From assembly GCF_900120005.1 (NCBI RefSeq), contig NZ_LT635454.1:526759-590758 (forward strand): a stretch of DNA of 64,000 nucleotides. The letters are read 5' to 3'. The notes under the pieces are model-generated. The model did no database searches. It worked only from the letters and a program-made list of their open reading frames with translations, and was not told where the DNA came from. A program made the position numbers and the translations under genes. Below, in pieces: positions 8,660-18,022 of the stretch; the stretch's first letter is position 1; the number at the start of each line of letters is the position of its first letter. This DNA comes from Holdemania sp. Marseille-P2844. GTDB taxonomy: Bacteria; Bacillota_I; Bacilli_A; Erysipelotrichales; Erysipelotrichaceae.

Positions 8660-11155
8660 ATGACGAAACAGAATAAAATGAGTAAACGTAAACTTTCCAA
8701 CATTAATCTTGTTCTGGCTGCCATCGCGATTCTGACTGATATTTTGATGGTCTTGGGCATCCTCAACATTACGCGTTACAGTAACTTCAGCAAGTCGATC
8801 TTCGTCCTCATTAACGTTGTGATTCTGGTAATTCTGCTGGTATTAAACGGCTTAATTGCTTACAACGCCTATGCGATGAAAAAGAGTATTCTCTATGTGA
8901 CGATCGGCGTCTTGGTGATTGCGTTTTTATCCGGTGGTGCGTTAACCTATATTACGACCCGGGTAAACAAAAATATTGATAAGATTATCAACACGGGGAC
9001 AACCAGTGAAAAAGTTGAAGTTTCCTTTGTTGTTTACAGTGAAAATGGAAATTTCACGGTCAATGATATTAATGATCTTGAAGGCAAGACCTTCGGTATC
9101 TTATCGAATACGGAAGAACAAGTCGGCTATATTCTTCCTAAGAAAGAATTAGAAGCGAAAAAAATCAATGTTACTTATCACGAATATGACGATTACAACA
9201 GTATGTTGATGGGACTGTTCGGTGGGGAGATTGACGCGGCAGCCCTGCCAAGCAACTATGTTGCGATGTTTGAAGTGAATGATGGATACAGTGAGTTCTT
9301 AGACAATACTAAAGCAATTTTGACTTTTGATAAGAACATTACAGTAACAACGGAATCCGGTTCGGATAAAGATATTACAAAAGAACCATTTACAGTGTTG
9401 ATCATCGGTACCGATGAACAACGTTCTGACGCCTTAATGCTGGCTTCTTTCAATCCGCTTAGCATGCAGGTAACTCTGACCTCGATCGCTCGTGACAGCT
9501 ATGTGCCGATCGCCTGTTATGCAGGGAAATCAGAAGATAAGATCACGCACGCCCGTGTCCGCAGCCGTCAGTGTACGATTGACACTGTTGAAGATCTGAT
9601 GGATATCGATATTGACTTTTATTTTGAAAGTAACTTTGCAGGTGTCGTTGAGATGGTTGATGCTTTAGGTGGTATCATCATTACGAATCCGTACGAATTT
9701 GTAGGTCAGAGATCCGATGCTCGTGGGAAGATGACGGTCTGGGTTCCGGCTGGAACTAACCGATTAAACGGTGAACAGGCGCTGGCCTATGCTCGTGAAC
9801 GTCATCTGTACGCTAACGGTGATTTTCAGCGGCAGGCGAATCAGCAGCAGGTCATTCAGGCAATTTTAACGGAAGCCATGAAACTGACTGACGTGAATAA
9901 GGCATTAAAAGTATTGGATGCGGCCGGAGATAATGTTTCTACGAACTTTACTGTAGATCAGCTGATCAGCTTATTTAATTATTCGATTAAGAAGATGAAT
10001 CGCAGTTACGTCAAAAACGCTAACGTTATTAATATGGTAGGTTCTCGTGTAACCGGCTATGGATCTTCGAAATGGAATGAAAGCATGCAGCTGAATCTGT
10101 ACATTTATCGTGTATATCAGGGATCGATTACGGATAACCGCAATGCAATCTTAAGAAATATTAACTTGGATTCTAAGATCGACGCGCCGAAAGCAATTTC
10201 GTTTAGTGCAAACTGGGTCTTCACAGCACCGACGTTATCGAATGAAACGTATTCAGAGCCGATTATTCATGATGAGGCTCCAGATACTGTGATTAACTTC
10301 AGCGGAAAACTATTGTCAGACGTACAGGCTTGGGCTTCTACTCGAGGGATTACAGTTAATGTCACCAAGGTCCATCAAGGTGAAGAAGGCTATGTTGATT
10401 CCTATCCGGAAAATATGGTTATCGCCCAAAGTGTCCGCGCTGGTATCAAGACGGAAAATGTAACGGAAATTACGGTCAGCGTTATTACGCATGAAGGGGC
10501 AACGAAGAATTGTCCTGCGAATTCCTACTATGATTCAGGTAAAAACGCCTGCGTCTGTGAGAATGGATATTATGCTAAGAATGATTCTGATTTGAACACC
10601 GGAGGTGCAGGATGTATTGCAAATCCGACAACGACACCTACGGTAACTCCTACAGTAACTCCAACAACAACCCCGACAACAACGCCAACCACTGATCCTA
10701 CAACTAAACCAACGACGGATCCAACGAATAAGCCTCATGAACATACTTGGGGAGAATGGATCATTGATCAAGAGGCAACTTGTGACGCTCCGGGTAAAAA
10801 ACATCGAGTATGCACACAAGATCCTGAACACACAGAAACCGAAGTCATTGCACAATTAACGGGAGATAGTTGTAAAGCACATGAACATGCGTGGACGGAA
10901 ACTGGACGGCAGGATGCCACTTGTGATGCGGACGGTTATATTAATTACACTTGTACTTGTGGTCAAACAAAACAAGATGTGATTCCAAAGAGAACGGATT
11001 GTGAAGCTTCTCCCGACCCAACAACGGATACTTCAGATGGATCTGAAGACGGAAATAATGAAGGTGGGGAACAGACTCAAAACCCGGAAAATCCACCTAC
11101 AGGTTTTATCTTCCCGAACCGATTCTTCAATCTATTCTCAAAACTCTTTAAGTAA
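8660..11155 (+). CDS. LytR-CpsA-Psr (LCP) family glycopolymer attachment protein with long C-terminal extensions
   Basis: 831 residues. Three membrane segments (about 15-37, 45-70, 74-98), then a periplasmic-binding-protein-like stretch (about 115-220; DLEGKTFGILSNTEEQ, DAAALPSNYVAM), then the LCP domain (about 240-420) with FTVLIIGTDEQRSDALML, SIARDSYVPI, LNGEQALAYARERH and FQRQANQQQ. LCP enzymes transfer lipid-linked glycopolymers to peptidoglycan. After it come a PASTA-like region (about 540-605), a cysteine-rich segment (617-655), a Thr/Pro stalk (657-692), two cysteine-bearing HEHTW/HEHAW repeats (693-777) and a short tail containing NPPTG. ATG 8660 is preferred to TTG 8654 given AAGGAGG upstream. 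It likely attaches the polysaccharide made by this locus. Tail function is unknown. Confidence 0.9.
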   Translation: MTKQNKMSKRKLSNINLVLAAIAILTDILMVLGILNITRYSNFSKSIFVLINVVILVILLVLNGLIAYNAYAMKKSILYVTIGVLVIAFLSGGALTYITTRVNKNIDKIINTGTTSEKVEVSFVVYSENGNFTVNDINDLEGKTFGILSNTEEQVGYILPKKELEAKKINVTYHEYDDYNSMLMGLFGGEIDAAALPSNYVAMFEVNDGYSEFLDNTKAILTFDKNITVTTESGSDKDITKEPFTVLIIGTDEQRSDALMLASFNPLSMQVTLTSIARDSYVPIACYAGKSEDKITHARVRSRQCTIDTVEDLMDIDIDFYFESNFAGVVEMVDALGGIIITNPYEFVGQRSDARGKMTVWVPAGTNRLNGEQALAYARERHLYANGDFQRQANQQQVIQAILTEAMKLTDVNKALKVLDAAGDNVSTNFTVDQLISLFNYSIKKMNRSYVKNANVINMVGSRVTGYGSSKWNESMQLNLYIYRVYQGSITDNRNAILRNINLDSKIDAPKAISFSANWVFTAPTLSNETYSEPIIHDEAPDTVINFSGKLLSDVQAWASTRGITVNVTKVHQGEEGYVDSYPENMVIAQSVRAGIKTENVTEITVSVITHEGATKNCPANSYYDSGKNACVCENGYYAKNDSDLNTGGAGCIANPTTTPTVTPTVTPTTTPTTTPTTDPTTKPTTDPTNKPHEHTWGEWIIDQEATCDAPGKKHRVCTQDPEHTETEVIAQLTGDSCKAHEHAWTETGRQDATCDADGYINYTCTCGQTKQDVIPKRTDCEASPDPTTDTSDGSEDGNNEGGEQTQNPENPPTGFIFPNRFFNLFSKLFK

Positions 11156-11162
11156 TTAAATC

Positions 11163-11196
11163 AAAAGAAGGCTGATGTATTCGGTCTTCTTTTCTT
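11163..11196 (+). terminator. intrinsic terminator after LCP gene
   Basis: 8-bp stem AAAAGAAG/CTTCTTTT (11163-11170 with 11186-11193) with a 15-nt loop that can pair further; T-rich 3' side. Confidence 0.65.
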
Positions 11197-11310
11197 TATG
11201 CGTCACCGAAAGTGAATCGCTGAACTACTTTCAGAATTCAATGAATGAATGGTATTCAATGCTTAACTATGATAAAATAATGAGGAATTAAAGAGTTTGG
11301 GAGGAAATCC

Positions 11311-12201
11311 ATGAAAGGAATTATTCTTGCAGGAGGCAGCGGCACCCGTTTGTATCCCCTGACGAAAGTCACATCCAAACAACTGCTGCCCGTCTATGAT
11401 AAACCGATGATCTATTATCCCCTGTCGACGCTGATGCTGGCAGGAATCCGCGATATTCTGATCATCTCCACACCCCAGGATCTGCCCAATTTCGAACGCC
11501 TGCTGGGCGACGGAAGCCAGTTTGGAATTCAGCTGTCCTATAAAGTTCAGCCATCGCCCAACGGTTTGGCGCAAGCTTTCGTTCTAGGCGAAGAATTTAT
11601 CGGCGATGAGGATGTCTGCCTGATTTTGGGAGATAATATATTCCATGGCAACCACTTCAGTGAGATGCTGGAAAGAGCCAAAAATAACAAAGGCCGCGCA
11701 ACGATCTTCGGGCAATACGTCCCGGATCCAGAGCGATTCGGCGTCGTCGAATTCGATAAAACCGGCAAAGTCCTTTCTCTGGAAGAAAAACCGGAAACTC
11801 CGAAATCCAATTATGCCGTTGTCGGCCTCTATTTCTACGACAACCGCGTTGTTGAATACGCTAAGAACCTAAAGCCTTCAGCCCGCGGCGAATATGAAAT
11901 CACCGATCTGAATAAAGTCTATCTGGAAAAAGGCGAAATTGACTGCGTCGTTTTTGGCCGCGGCTTTGCCTGGCTGGATACCGGGACGATCAGTTCGCTT
12001 GCTCAGGCCAGTGACTTTGTCAAAACCATCGAGGAAGTTCAGGGAATCAAGATTTCGGTTCCTGAAGAAATCGCTTTCTACAATCACTGGATTGACACCG
12101 ACCAACTTTTGGCTTCCGCCGCTTCTTATGGGAAATCCCCCTATGGTGAACATTTAAGAACGGTTGCTTCCGGAAATTTTGTCACCAGCTACAACAAATA
12201 A
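11311..12201 (+). CDS. rfbA: glucose-1-phosphate thymidylyltransferase
   Basis: 296 residues, the usual length. Converts glucose-1-phosphate and dTTP to dTDP-glucose, the first step of dTDP-deoxysugar synthesis in the cytoplasm. N-terminal signature [14 protein letters not shown], followed by [26 protein letters not shown] for metal/nucleotide binding, and GFAWLDTGT near the C-terminus are all diagnostic of RmlA. ATG 11311 has GGGAGG upstream. First gene of a tight four-gene block; the SDR gene follows after 10 bp. The upstream region contains a possible -10 (TATGAT, 11268-11273) but no convincing -35. Confidence 0.96.
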   Translation: MKGIILAGGSGTRLYPLTKVTSKQLLPVYDKPMIYYPLSTLMLAGIRDILIISTPQDLPNFERLLGDGSQFGIQLSYKVQPSPNGLAQAFVLGEEFIGDEDVCLILGDNIFHGNHFSEMLERAKNNKGRATIFGQYVPDPERFGVVEFDKTGKVLSLEEKPETPKSNYAVVGLYFYDNRVVEYAKNLKPSARGEYEITDLNKVYLEKGEIDCVVFGRGFAWLDTGTISSLAQASDFVKTIEEVQGIKISVPEEIAFYNHWIDTDQLLASAASYGKSPYGEHLRTVASGNFVTSYNK

Positions 12202-12211
12202 AGGAGTCGCA

Positions 12212-13114
12212 ATGAAAATCATACTATTAGGCTGCGGCTATTTAGGCTACAATCTCGCATCCCTGCTGAGTCAGAAAGCAGAAACTGAGGTCATCGGGTT
12301 ACCCAGTCCCTACACGCCGCTGTGTTCCAACTTTAAAGAAATCAACGCCTTTTCGGCTAAAGATCTCGATCAAGTCGATTTTGAAGACGCTGTCGTCATT
12401 GATACCATTTCGCTGCTTGCCAACAACGCCCGCAGCGAGGATGAGGAAAAAACACTCCGCGGAGTTGAAGAAAAATACGAATTTCTGTTATGTCAGCTGA
12501 AGCAGCGCGGCGCGCGGCTGTTCATCTTTATGTCATCGGGGGGCACGGTTTACGGCAATGCCGCGGAGCCGATCTGCGAAGACGCACCGCTGCATCCGAT
12601 CACTCTTTACGCCCGAAGCAAGACCCGCTGCGAACAGGTGATCCGCCAATCCGGTCTGCCTTATCTGATCCTGCGTCTCGCTAACCCTTACGGCGGGCAT
12701 CAGACGACGGATAAGAAACAAGGCGTTATCCCGATCCTGATCGAAAAAGCGCTGAACCACGAAGCCTTTGAAATGTGGGCTTCTCCGCACAGCAGCCGCG
12801 ATTACATTTATATCGAAGACTTTGCCTGGGCGATCCAGCTGCTTCTTGAACATCAAATCCAGAATGAAGTCGTCAATGTCGCTTCGCAAACAGCGACCAG
12901 CCTGACGGAAATCCTGGATGAAGTCCAGGAAAAAACTGGCCAGGCGATCGAGATTCAACATGTCAACAGCGAAGTCCCAGTCGTCGATCAGATTGTCCTC
13001 AATATCGAAAAACTGAAACGTCTGACCGGCTTCACAATTCAGACGACGATTCAGGAAGGCATTGCCAAAGAAATCAAACGGATAAAAAAAGAACAAGGGG
13101 GAATTCGTAAATGA
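12212..13114 (+). CDS. NAD-dependent epimerase/reductase (extended SDR)
   Basis: 300 residues. Rossmann glycine motif at the very N-terminus (ILLGCGYLGYNLA), a SSGGTVYG strand with the catalytic Ser region, and the YxxxK pair in LYARSKTRCE. ATG 12212 is preceded by AAAGGAG; an in-frame upstream ATG at 12164 lies inside rfbA. It overlaps rfbB by 4 bp (ATGA), so it acts on the same pathway. It is not an obvious RmlD. A reductase or epimerase acting on dTDP-4-keto-6-deoxyglucose is the best reading; an Fcf1-like role (making dTDP-fucose) would fit the mutase-like gene downstream. The exact product is inference. Confidence 0.75.
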   Translation: MKIILLGCGYLGYNLASLLSQKAETEVIGLPSPYTPLCSNFKEINAFSAKDLDQVDFEDAVVIDTISLLANNARSEDEEKTLRGVEEKYEFLLCQLKQRGARLFIFMSSGGTVYGNAAEPICEDAPLHPITLYARSKTRCEQVIRQSGLPYLILRLANPYGGHQTTDKKQGVIPILIEKALNHEAFEMWASPHSSRDYIYIEDFAWAIQLLLEHQIQNEVVNVASQTATSLTEILDEVQEKTGQAIEIQHVNSEVPVVDQIVLNIEKLKRLTGFTIQTTIQEGIAKEIKRIKKEQGGIRK

Positions 13115-14133
13115 AGTTTTTAGTTACAGGCGGAGCCGGTTTTATCGGCGGCAATTTCGCTCACTACATGGTCAACACCTATCCGGAAGACCAGATCGTC
13201 GTATTAGACCTTCTGACTTATGCGGGCAATCTGGAAACCCTGGAGCCGATCATGGAAAAGCCGAATTTTAAATTTGTCAAAGGCGATATCCGCGACCGCG
13301 AGTTGATTGATCACTTGTTTGCCGAAGAAAAATTCGACATGGTCGTCAACTTTGCTGCGGAAACTCATGTCGACCGTTCTGTAGAGGATCCAGAGGTCTT
13401 CATCACGACCAATATTCTCGGCACTCAGGTCTTGATGGACGCCTGCCGCAAATACGGCATCCAGCGTTACCATCAGGTCTCGACCGACGAAGTCTACGGC
13501 GATCTGCCGTTAGATCGTCCGGATCTGTTCTTCACCGAGGAAACGCCGATCCATACCTCCAGCCCTTACAGTGCGGCCAAGGCCGGCGCCGATCTGTTAG
13601 TTCAGGCCTATCACCGCACATTTAAGCTGCCGGTAACGATTTCCCGCTGCTCTAACAACTATGGCCCTTATCATTTTCCTGAAAAGCTGATCCCCTTAAT
13701 GATCAGCCGCGCGCTGGCCGATGAAAGTCTGCCGGTGTATGGCGATGGAATGAACGTGCGCGACTGGCTGCACGTCTACGATCACTGCACGGCGATTGAT
13801 CTGATTCTGCGCAAGGGCCGCGTAGGCGAAGTCTACAACATCGGCGGCCATAATGAAAAGACCAATCTGGAAGTTGTGAAGACGATTCTCGCCGCTTTGA
13901 ATAAGCCGGAATCACTGATCCACTTCGTCAAGGACCGCCCGGGTCATGATCTGCGCTATGCGATGGATCCGACTAAAATTGAAACGGAACTCGGCTGGAA
14001 GCCTAAATATACGTTTGAGACCGGGATTCCGCAGACCATCGACTGGTATCTGACGCACCGCGACTGGTGGGAGCACATCCTGCAGGGCGACTATCAGAAC
14101 TACTACAAAACCATGTATAAGGACAGACTGTAA
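13111..14133 (+). CDS. rfbB: dTDP-glucose 4,6-dehydratase
   Basis: 340 residues, normal for RmlB. Removes water from dTDP-glucose to give dTDP-4-keto-6-deoxyglucose. Glycine motif TGGAGFIGGNF, FAAETHVDRS, the catalytic STDEVYGDL segment, YSAAKAGADLLV (YxxxK) and NNYGPYHFPEKLIP are all present. Starts inside the preceding SDR stop codon (ATGA) with AAGGGGG as ribosome-binding site, and is followed 12 bp later by the glf-like gene. No rmlC or rmlD follows, so the end product of this block is probably not dTDP-rhamnose unless those genes are elsewhere. Confidence 0.96.
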   Translation: MKFLVTGGAGFIGGNFAHYMVNTYPEDQIVVLDLLTYAGNLETLEPIMEKPNFKFVKGDIRDRELIDHLFAEEKFDMVVNFAAETHVDRSVEDPEVFITTNILGTQVLMDACRKYGIQRYHQVSTDEVYGDLPLDRPDLFFTEETPIHTSSPYSAAKAGADLLVQAYHRTFKLPVTISRCSNNYGPYHFPEKLIPLMISRALADESLPVYGDGMNVRDWLHVYDHCTAIDLILRKGRVGEVYNIGGHNEKTNLEVVKTILAALNKPESLIHFVKDRPGHDLRYAMDPTKIETELGWKPKYTFETGIPQTIDWYLTHRDWWEHILQGDYQNYYKTMYKDRL

Positions 14134-14145
14134 AAGGAGATCGGA

Positions 14146-15330
14146 ATGAAACCAGAAGTTATTGTTATCGGCGCGGGCTTTGCCGGCAGCGTCATCGCGG
14201 AACGCTTTGCCCATGTTGCGGGCAAACGTGTGCTCGTCCTGGAAAAACGCGCCCATGTCGGCGGCAACATGTACGACTATATCGATGAAAACGGCGTGCG
14301 CCGTCACGAATACGGCCCGCATATCTTCCATACCCATTCCCGCGAGGTCGTCGATTACCTCTCCCAGTTTACAGACTGGTATCCTTATCAGCATCGCGTA
14401 CTCGGCCACATTAACGGCGTCGTTGCACCGATTCCATTCAATCTGACAACGATTGAACGCTCGTTCCCCAAAGAAAAAGCTGAGCGTTTAAAAACATTGC
14501 TGATCAACGAATATGGGATGGAAAAGAAGGTGCCGATCCTGCAGCTGCGCGCCAATGCCAATCCGGAAATTAACGAGCTGGCGGAATACATCTACGAACA
14601 TGTCTTCAAATACTACACGATGAAACAATGGGGACAGACGCCGGTAGAAATCGATCCGGCGGTCACCGGCCGCGTTCCCGTTCATATTTCCTATGACGAC
14701 CGCTATTTCCAGGATACCTATCAGATGATGCCGGCGCATGGATTTACCGGAATCTTTGAAAACATGCTGAAAAATGAAAAGATCGAAGTCCGCCTGAAGA
14801 CCGACGCGAAGTCATGTCTGAAGGTCGATTTGGAAAACAAGCAGATTCTGTTTGAAGGCGAAGTCTTCCAGGGGCCGGTGATCTTCACCGGTGCGATCGA
14901 CGATCTGCTTGACTATCCGTTAGGCGAGCTGCCATACCGTTCGCTGGAATTCGATATTCAGAGCCATCCGCATACCTATCAGGAAGCGGCGACTGTTAAC
15001 TATCCGACCCCGGCCCAGCAGAACGCGTTTACCCGCATCACGGAATACAAACTCCTGATGCAGGCGGATCAGCAGCCGGAAGCGACGACCATCGCTGTCG
15101 AATACCCGCTGACTTACCATCATGATGGGGAAACCGGGAACATCCCGTACTACCCGATCGCCAAAGAAGAATGCCGCCGGCAGTATCAGGCGTATTGCGA
15201 GCTGATCCGCGGGATCGACAATCTTCATCTCTTAGGCCGACTGGCAGAATATCAATACTACAACATGGATGCGATCGTTGCGAAAGCCTTGCAAATGTTC
15301 AACAAATTAAACGAAACCTCGCACTCTTAA
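14146..15330 (+). CDS. glf: UDP-galactopyranose mutase family protein
   Basis: 394 residues. FAD-binding N-terminus VIVIGAGFAGSVIAERFA, then HVGGNMYDYIDENG, HEYGPHIFHT, the KQWGQTPVEIDPAV segment and the C-terminal LLGRLAEYQYYNMD, all typical of Glf. Glf is a flavoenzyme that interconverts pyranose and furanose forms of a nucleotide sugar. It ends the rfbA-SDR-rfbB block, preceded by AAAGGAG. In that setting the substrate may be a dTDP-sugar (as for the Fcf2 mutase that makes dTDP-fucofuranose) and not UDP-galactose; sequence alone does not settle this, so the gene symbol denotes family only. Confidence 0.88.
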   Translation: MKPEVIVIGAGFAGSVIAERFAHVAGKRVLVLEKRAHVGGNMYDYIDENGVRRHEYGPHIFHTHSREVVDYLSQFTDWYPYQHRVLGHINGVVAPIPFNLTTIERSFPKEKAERLKTLLINEYGMEKKVPILQLRANANPEINELAEYIYEHVFKYYTMKQWGQTPVEIDPAVTGRVPVHISYDDRYFQDTYQMMPAHGFTGIFENMLKNEKIEVRLKTDAKSCLKVDLENKQILFEGEVFQGPVIFTGAIDDLLDYPLGELPYRSLEFDIQSHPHTYQEAATVNYPTPAQQNAFTRITEYKLLMQADQQPEATTIAVEYPLTYHHDGETGNIPYYPIAKEECRRQYQAYCELIRGIDNLHLLGRLAEYQYYNMDAIVAKALQMFNKLNETSHS

Positions 15331-15504
15331 TCGAGAGCGATTTGATCACGGAAACAAGCTGAACGAAAACGCCAAGCACGGATTTTCCCAGGGATAGGTG
15401 GTCAATCGAATTCGCTAAACGGAAATCTAAGCAGCAACATTGGCCTGTCCTGATGCGTGATCAATCCCCTAACCAGAAGCTTGGAAAAAAAGAAAGAAAC
15501 AGGG
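15331..15504. other. intergenic stretch with distant inverted repeat
   Basis: No gene seen. GATTTGATCACG (15339-15350) and CGTGATCAATC (15456-15466) are nearly inverted copies about 105 nt apart; this may fold in the transcript or be chance around the TGATCA palindrome. Confidence 0.25.
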
Positions 15505-15536
15505 AAACTGCGTTAACAATTCGCAGTTTTCTTCTA
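15505..15536 (+). terminator. intrinsic terminator
   Basis: 8-bp stem AAACTGCG/CGCAGTTT (15505-15512 with 15522-15529), 9-nt loop, then TCTTCT. Lies 30 bp before the flippase start; a -10-like TATACT (15544-15549) follows it. Confidence 0.7.
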
Positions 15537-15565
15537 TTCATGCTATACTAAATAAAGGTGATTTT

Positions 15566-17020
15566 ATGGATAAAAAGATACTGCAAAACTATTTCTATAA
15601 TATTTTATATCAACTGTTAGTCGTTTTGGCGCCGATGATTACGGTGCCGTATGTGACCCGGACGCTGGGCGCGACGATGCTGGGCATCAGTGACTGGACC
15701 GGCAGCAATGTTCAGTGGTTCGTGCTGTTTGGAATCATGGGCGTTTCGATCTACGGCAACCGGGAGATCGCGCGCGTCCGCGACGACCAGACCAAGATGT
15801 CAAAGACGTTCTTTGAGATCTTCACAATGCAGTTTTTGAGCATGTGCGCCTCCACGCTCGTTTATTTCCTCTACTTGTTTACCGTGCAGGACAGCGTGCG
15901 CTTGTACGCGACGATCCAGACGATTTCGCTGTTGTCAGTTGCCCTGGATATCACCTGGTTTTTCTATGGCGTCGAGGATTTCAAAACGGCTTCGATCCGC
16001 AACATGATCATCAAGATCCTGGGGATTATCCTGATCTTTGCGTTCGTGAAGAAACCTTCTGATCTGGCACTGTTCATCGTGATCAACGCCGGCTCCGGCG
16101 TGCTGGGCCAGTTGATCATGTGGACCCAGCTGAAGCAATATGTCAAGTGGACGCCGATTCATTTCAAAGATGTGCTCAAGCATTTCAAACCCAATCTCAT
16201 GCTTTTCATCCCGCAGATTGCGACCAGCGTTTATACAATGCTGGATGTTTCGATGTTAGGCTACTTATACGCCGACGTCAGTCACGTCAGCTTTTATAAC
16301 CAGGCCCAGCGGTTCATTAAGATGTTCCTGTTTTTCATCACGTCGATCGGCAGCGTCATGCTGCCGCGCATCGCCAACATCCACGCCAAGGGGCAGGATG
16401 AGGAAGTGCTGCGGTTTTTGCGCACGACGTTAAGGATGGCGCTGTATCTGGCCATTCCGATGATCGCCGGAATCATCTCGCTGATTCCTTATTTTATCGG
16501 CTGGTTCCTCGACGACACTTATCAGATCGTGACGCCGCTGATCATCTTTACGACGCCGATCATCCTGTTTATTTCCCTCAGCAACGTCTTTGGTACGCAA
16601 TACCTTCTGCCGATCGGCCGGACGAAGGAATATACCCGCTCGGTGATCCTCGGCGCCTTGACGAATTTCTGCCTGAATGCCTTACTGATGCCGAAGTTCG
16701 GCGCTTTCGGCGCGATCACCGGGTCAGTCATCGCCGAGTTGATGGTGACGTTCACGCAATGGCTGTCAATCCGCGGTCAGCTGGATCTGGGTTTTCGCGT
16801 AAGAGAAGTGACGAAGTATGTCATCGCTTCGCTCGTCATGATGCTTCCCGTCCATTTCATCGGGGAAGCGATGGGTCCGCGATTTACGACCAACCTCATT
16901 CAGATCGCAGCCGGCGTCATCGTGTATTTTGGTCTGCTGACGCTGATGAAAGATGATTTCCACATGAATCTGATTCATAAAGTGTTAAACCATCGTAAAG
17001 GAGAAGCCGCCCATGAGTAA
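15566..17020 (+). CDS. oligosaccharide flippase (Wzx-like, MOP superfamily)
   Basis: 484-residue polytopic protein with about 12-14 hydrophobic segments. The N-terminus (KILQNYFYNILYQLLVVLAP followed by ITVPYVTRTLGA) is the familiar start of Wzx/RfbX flippases, which move undecaprenyl-diphosphate oligosaccharides across the membrane. AAAGGTG precedes ATG 15566. The stop overlaps the next glycosyltransferase gene by 8 bp, so repeat-unit synthesis and export are translationally linked. A second polysaccharide-transport-like protein lies at 22582; which one carries which glycan cannot be told from sequence. Confidence 0.88.
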   Translation: MDKKILQNYFYNILYQLLVVLAPMITVPYVTRTLGATMLGISDWTGSNVQWFVLFGIMGVSIYGNREIARVRDDQTKMSKTFFEIFTMQFLSMCASTLVYFLYLFTVQDSVRLYATIQTISLLSVALDITWFFYGVEDFKTASIRNMIIKILGIILIFAFVKKPSDLALFIVINAGSGVLGQLIMWTQLKQYVKWTPIHFKDVLKHFKPNLMLFIPQIATSVYTMLDVSMLGYLYADVSHVSFYNQAQRFIKMFLFFITSIGSVMLPRIANIHAKGQDEEVLRFLRTTLRMALYLAIPMIAGIISLIPYFIGWFLDDTYQIVTPLIIFTTPIILFISLSNVFGTQYLLPIGRTKEYTRSVILGALTNFCLNALLMPKFGAFGAITGSVIAELMVTFTQWLSIRGQLDLGFRVREVTKYVIASLVMMLPVHFIGEAMGPRFTTNLIQIAAGVIVYFGLLTLMKDDFHMNLIHKVLNHRKGEAAHE

Positions 17021-17990
17021 AGTCAGCGTTGTCGTTCCGGTTTATAACGTCGAAGATTATCTGGAAAAATGCCTGGATTCCTTAATTCATCAGACACTCG
17101 AAGAGATTGAGATTCTGTGCGTCGACGATGGATCGACCGATCATTCCAATGAACTGCTCTACATCTATAAGAACCGTGATCCGCGGATTCAGGTGCTGGA
17201 AAAACCTAATGGCGGATTGTCCGACGCGCGCAACTATGGCATGAAATTTGCCACCGCGCCGTATATCCTGTTTGTGGATTCCGATGATTTCCTTGAACCG
17301 CAGGCACTTGAAAAAGCGGCGGCGAAGCTGGATGAAACCGGTGCGGATCTCGTGATTTTCGATGTTTATCAATATTTTATGAAAACGCAGACCAAGGAAG
17401 TGATTGCCAACCGCTATTCCGGCGACCGCGTCTATACGCTGAAAGAAAATCCCGAAATGATCACGCGCATCCTTAACGCCGCCTGGAACAAGATGTACCG
17501 GCGCTCGCTGTTTGAGGACAACGGCATCACTTACCCGTTCGGTTATCTGTACGAGGATCTGGGCACAACCTATAAGCTCCTGTTGAAAGCCAAATCGATT
17601 GCGTTTGTCAATGAGCCGCTGTACAACTACCTCGCCGACCGGCCGGGCAATATCACCCAATCCTTTAATCAGAAGGCTTATCACATTCTGACAATGGCTG
17701 AGGAAACGATGAATTACTACCGGCAGGAAGGCGTCTACGACCAATACTATGAAGAACTGAAGTATCTGGCCTGCGTTAACATCATCGAAAACCTGAAGAA
17801 GACCCGCACGGTCAAAGACCGGAAGCTGGTCAACGAATACATCGACGCGTGTTTCGCGTTCATTCATAAGAATTTTCCGGACTATCCGGAGTGCAAATAC
17901 CCGATCAACCGCCAGAAAAACGACTGGATCTACATGCGCCCACAGGTGCTGAAGGGCTATCTGTGCACCCGCAATTGGATCCGCCGGTAA
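17013..17990 (+). CDS. family 2 glycosyltransferase
   Basis: 325 residues, soluble GT-A type. KVSVVVPVYNVEDYLEKCLD at the N-terminus, VDDGSTDHS, KPNGGLSDARN, FVDSDDFLEP (DxD-type site), then AAWNKMYRRSLF, a motif common to capsule GT2 enzymes. Starts 8 bp inside the flippase gene with AAAGGAG upstream. The C-terminal third binds acceptor in relatives and is poorly conserved. Adds one sugar to the repeat unit; donor unknown. Confidence 0.9.
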   Translation: MSKVSVVVPVYNVEDYLEKCLDSLIHQTLEEIEILCVDDGSTDHSNELLYIYKNRDPRIQVLEKPNGGLSDARNYGMKFATAPYILFVDSDDFLEPQALEKAAAKLDETGADLVIFDVYQYFMKTQTKEVIANRYSGDRVYTLKENPEMITRILNAAWNKMYRRSLFEDNGITYPFGYLYEDLGTTYKLLLKAKSIAFVNEPLYNYLADRPGNITQSFNQKAYHILTMAEETMNYYRQEGVYDQYYEELKYLACVNIIENLKKTRTVKDRKLVNEYIDACFAFIHKNFPDYPECKYPINRQKNDWIYMRPQVLKGYLCTRNWIRR

Positions 17991-18022
17991 AGCTGGATCG
18001 TGAAGTAAAGGAGAAACTGACC

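Noticed and set aside
11000-11155. Sortase signal (NPPTG) at the end of the LCP protein
   Set aside because: The following residues are too short and not a standard hydrophobic span plus basic tail, and the protein already has three N-terminal spans.
12533-13096. 187-codon minus-strand ORF
   Set aside because: Antisense shadow of the SDR gene.
17082-17867. 261-codon minus-strand ORF
   Set aside because: Antisense shadow of a clear GT2 gene.
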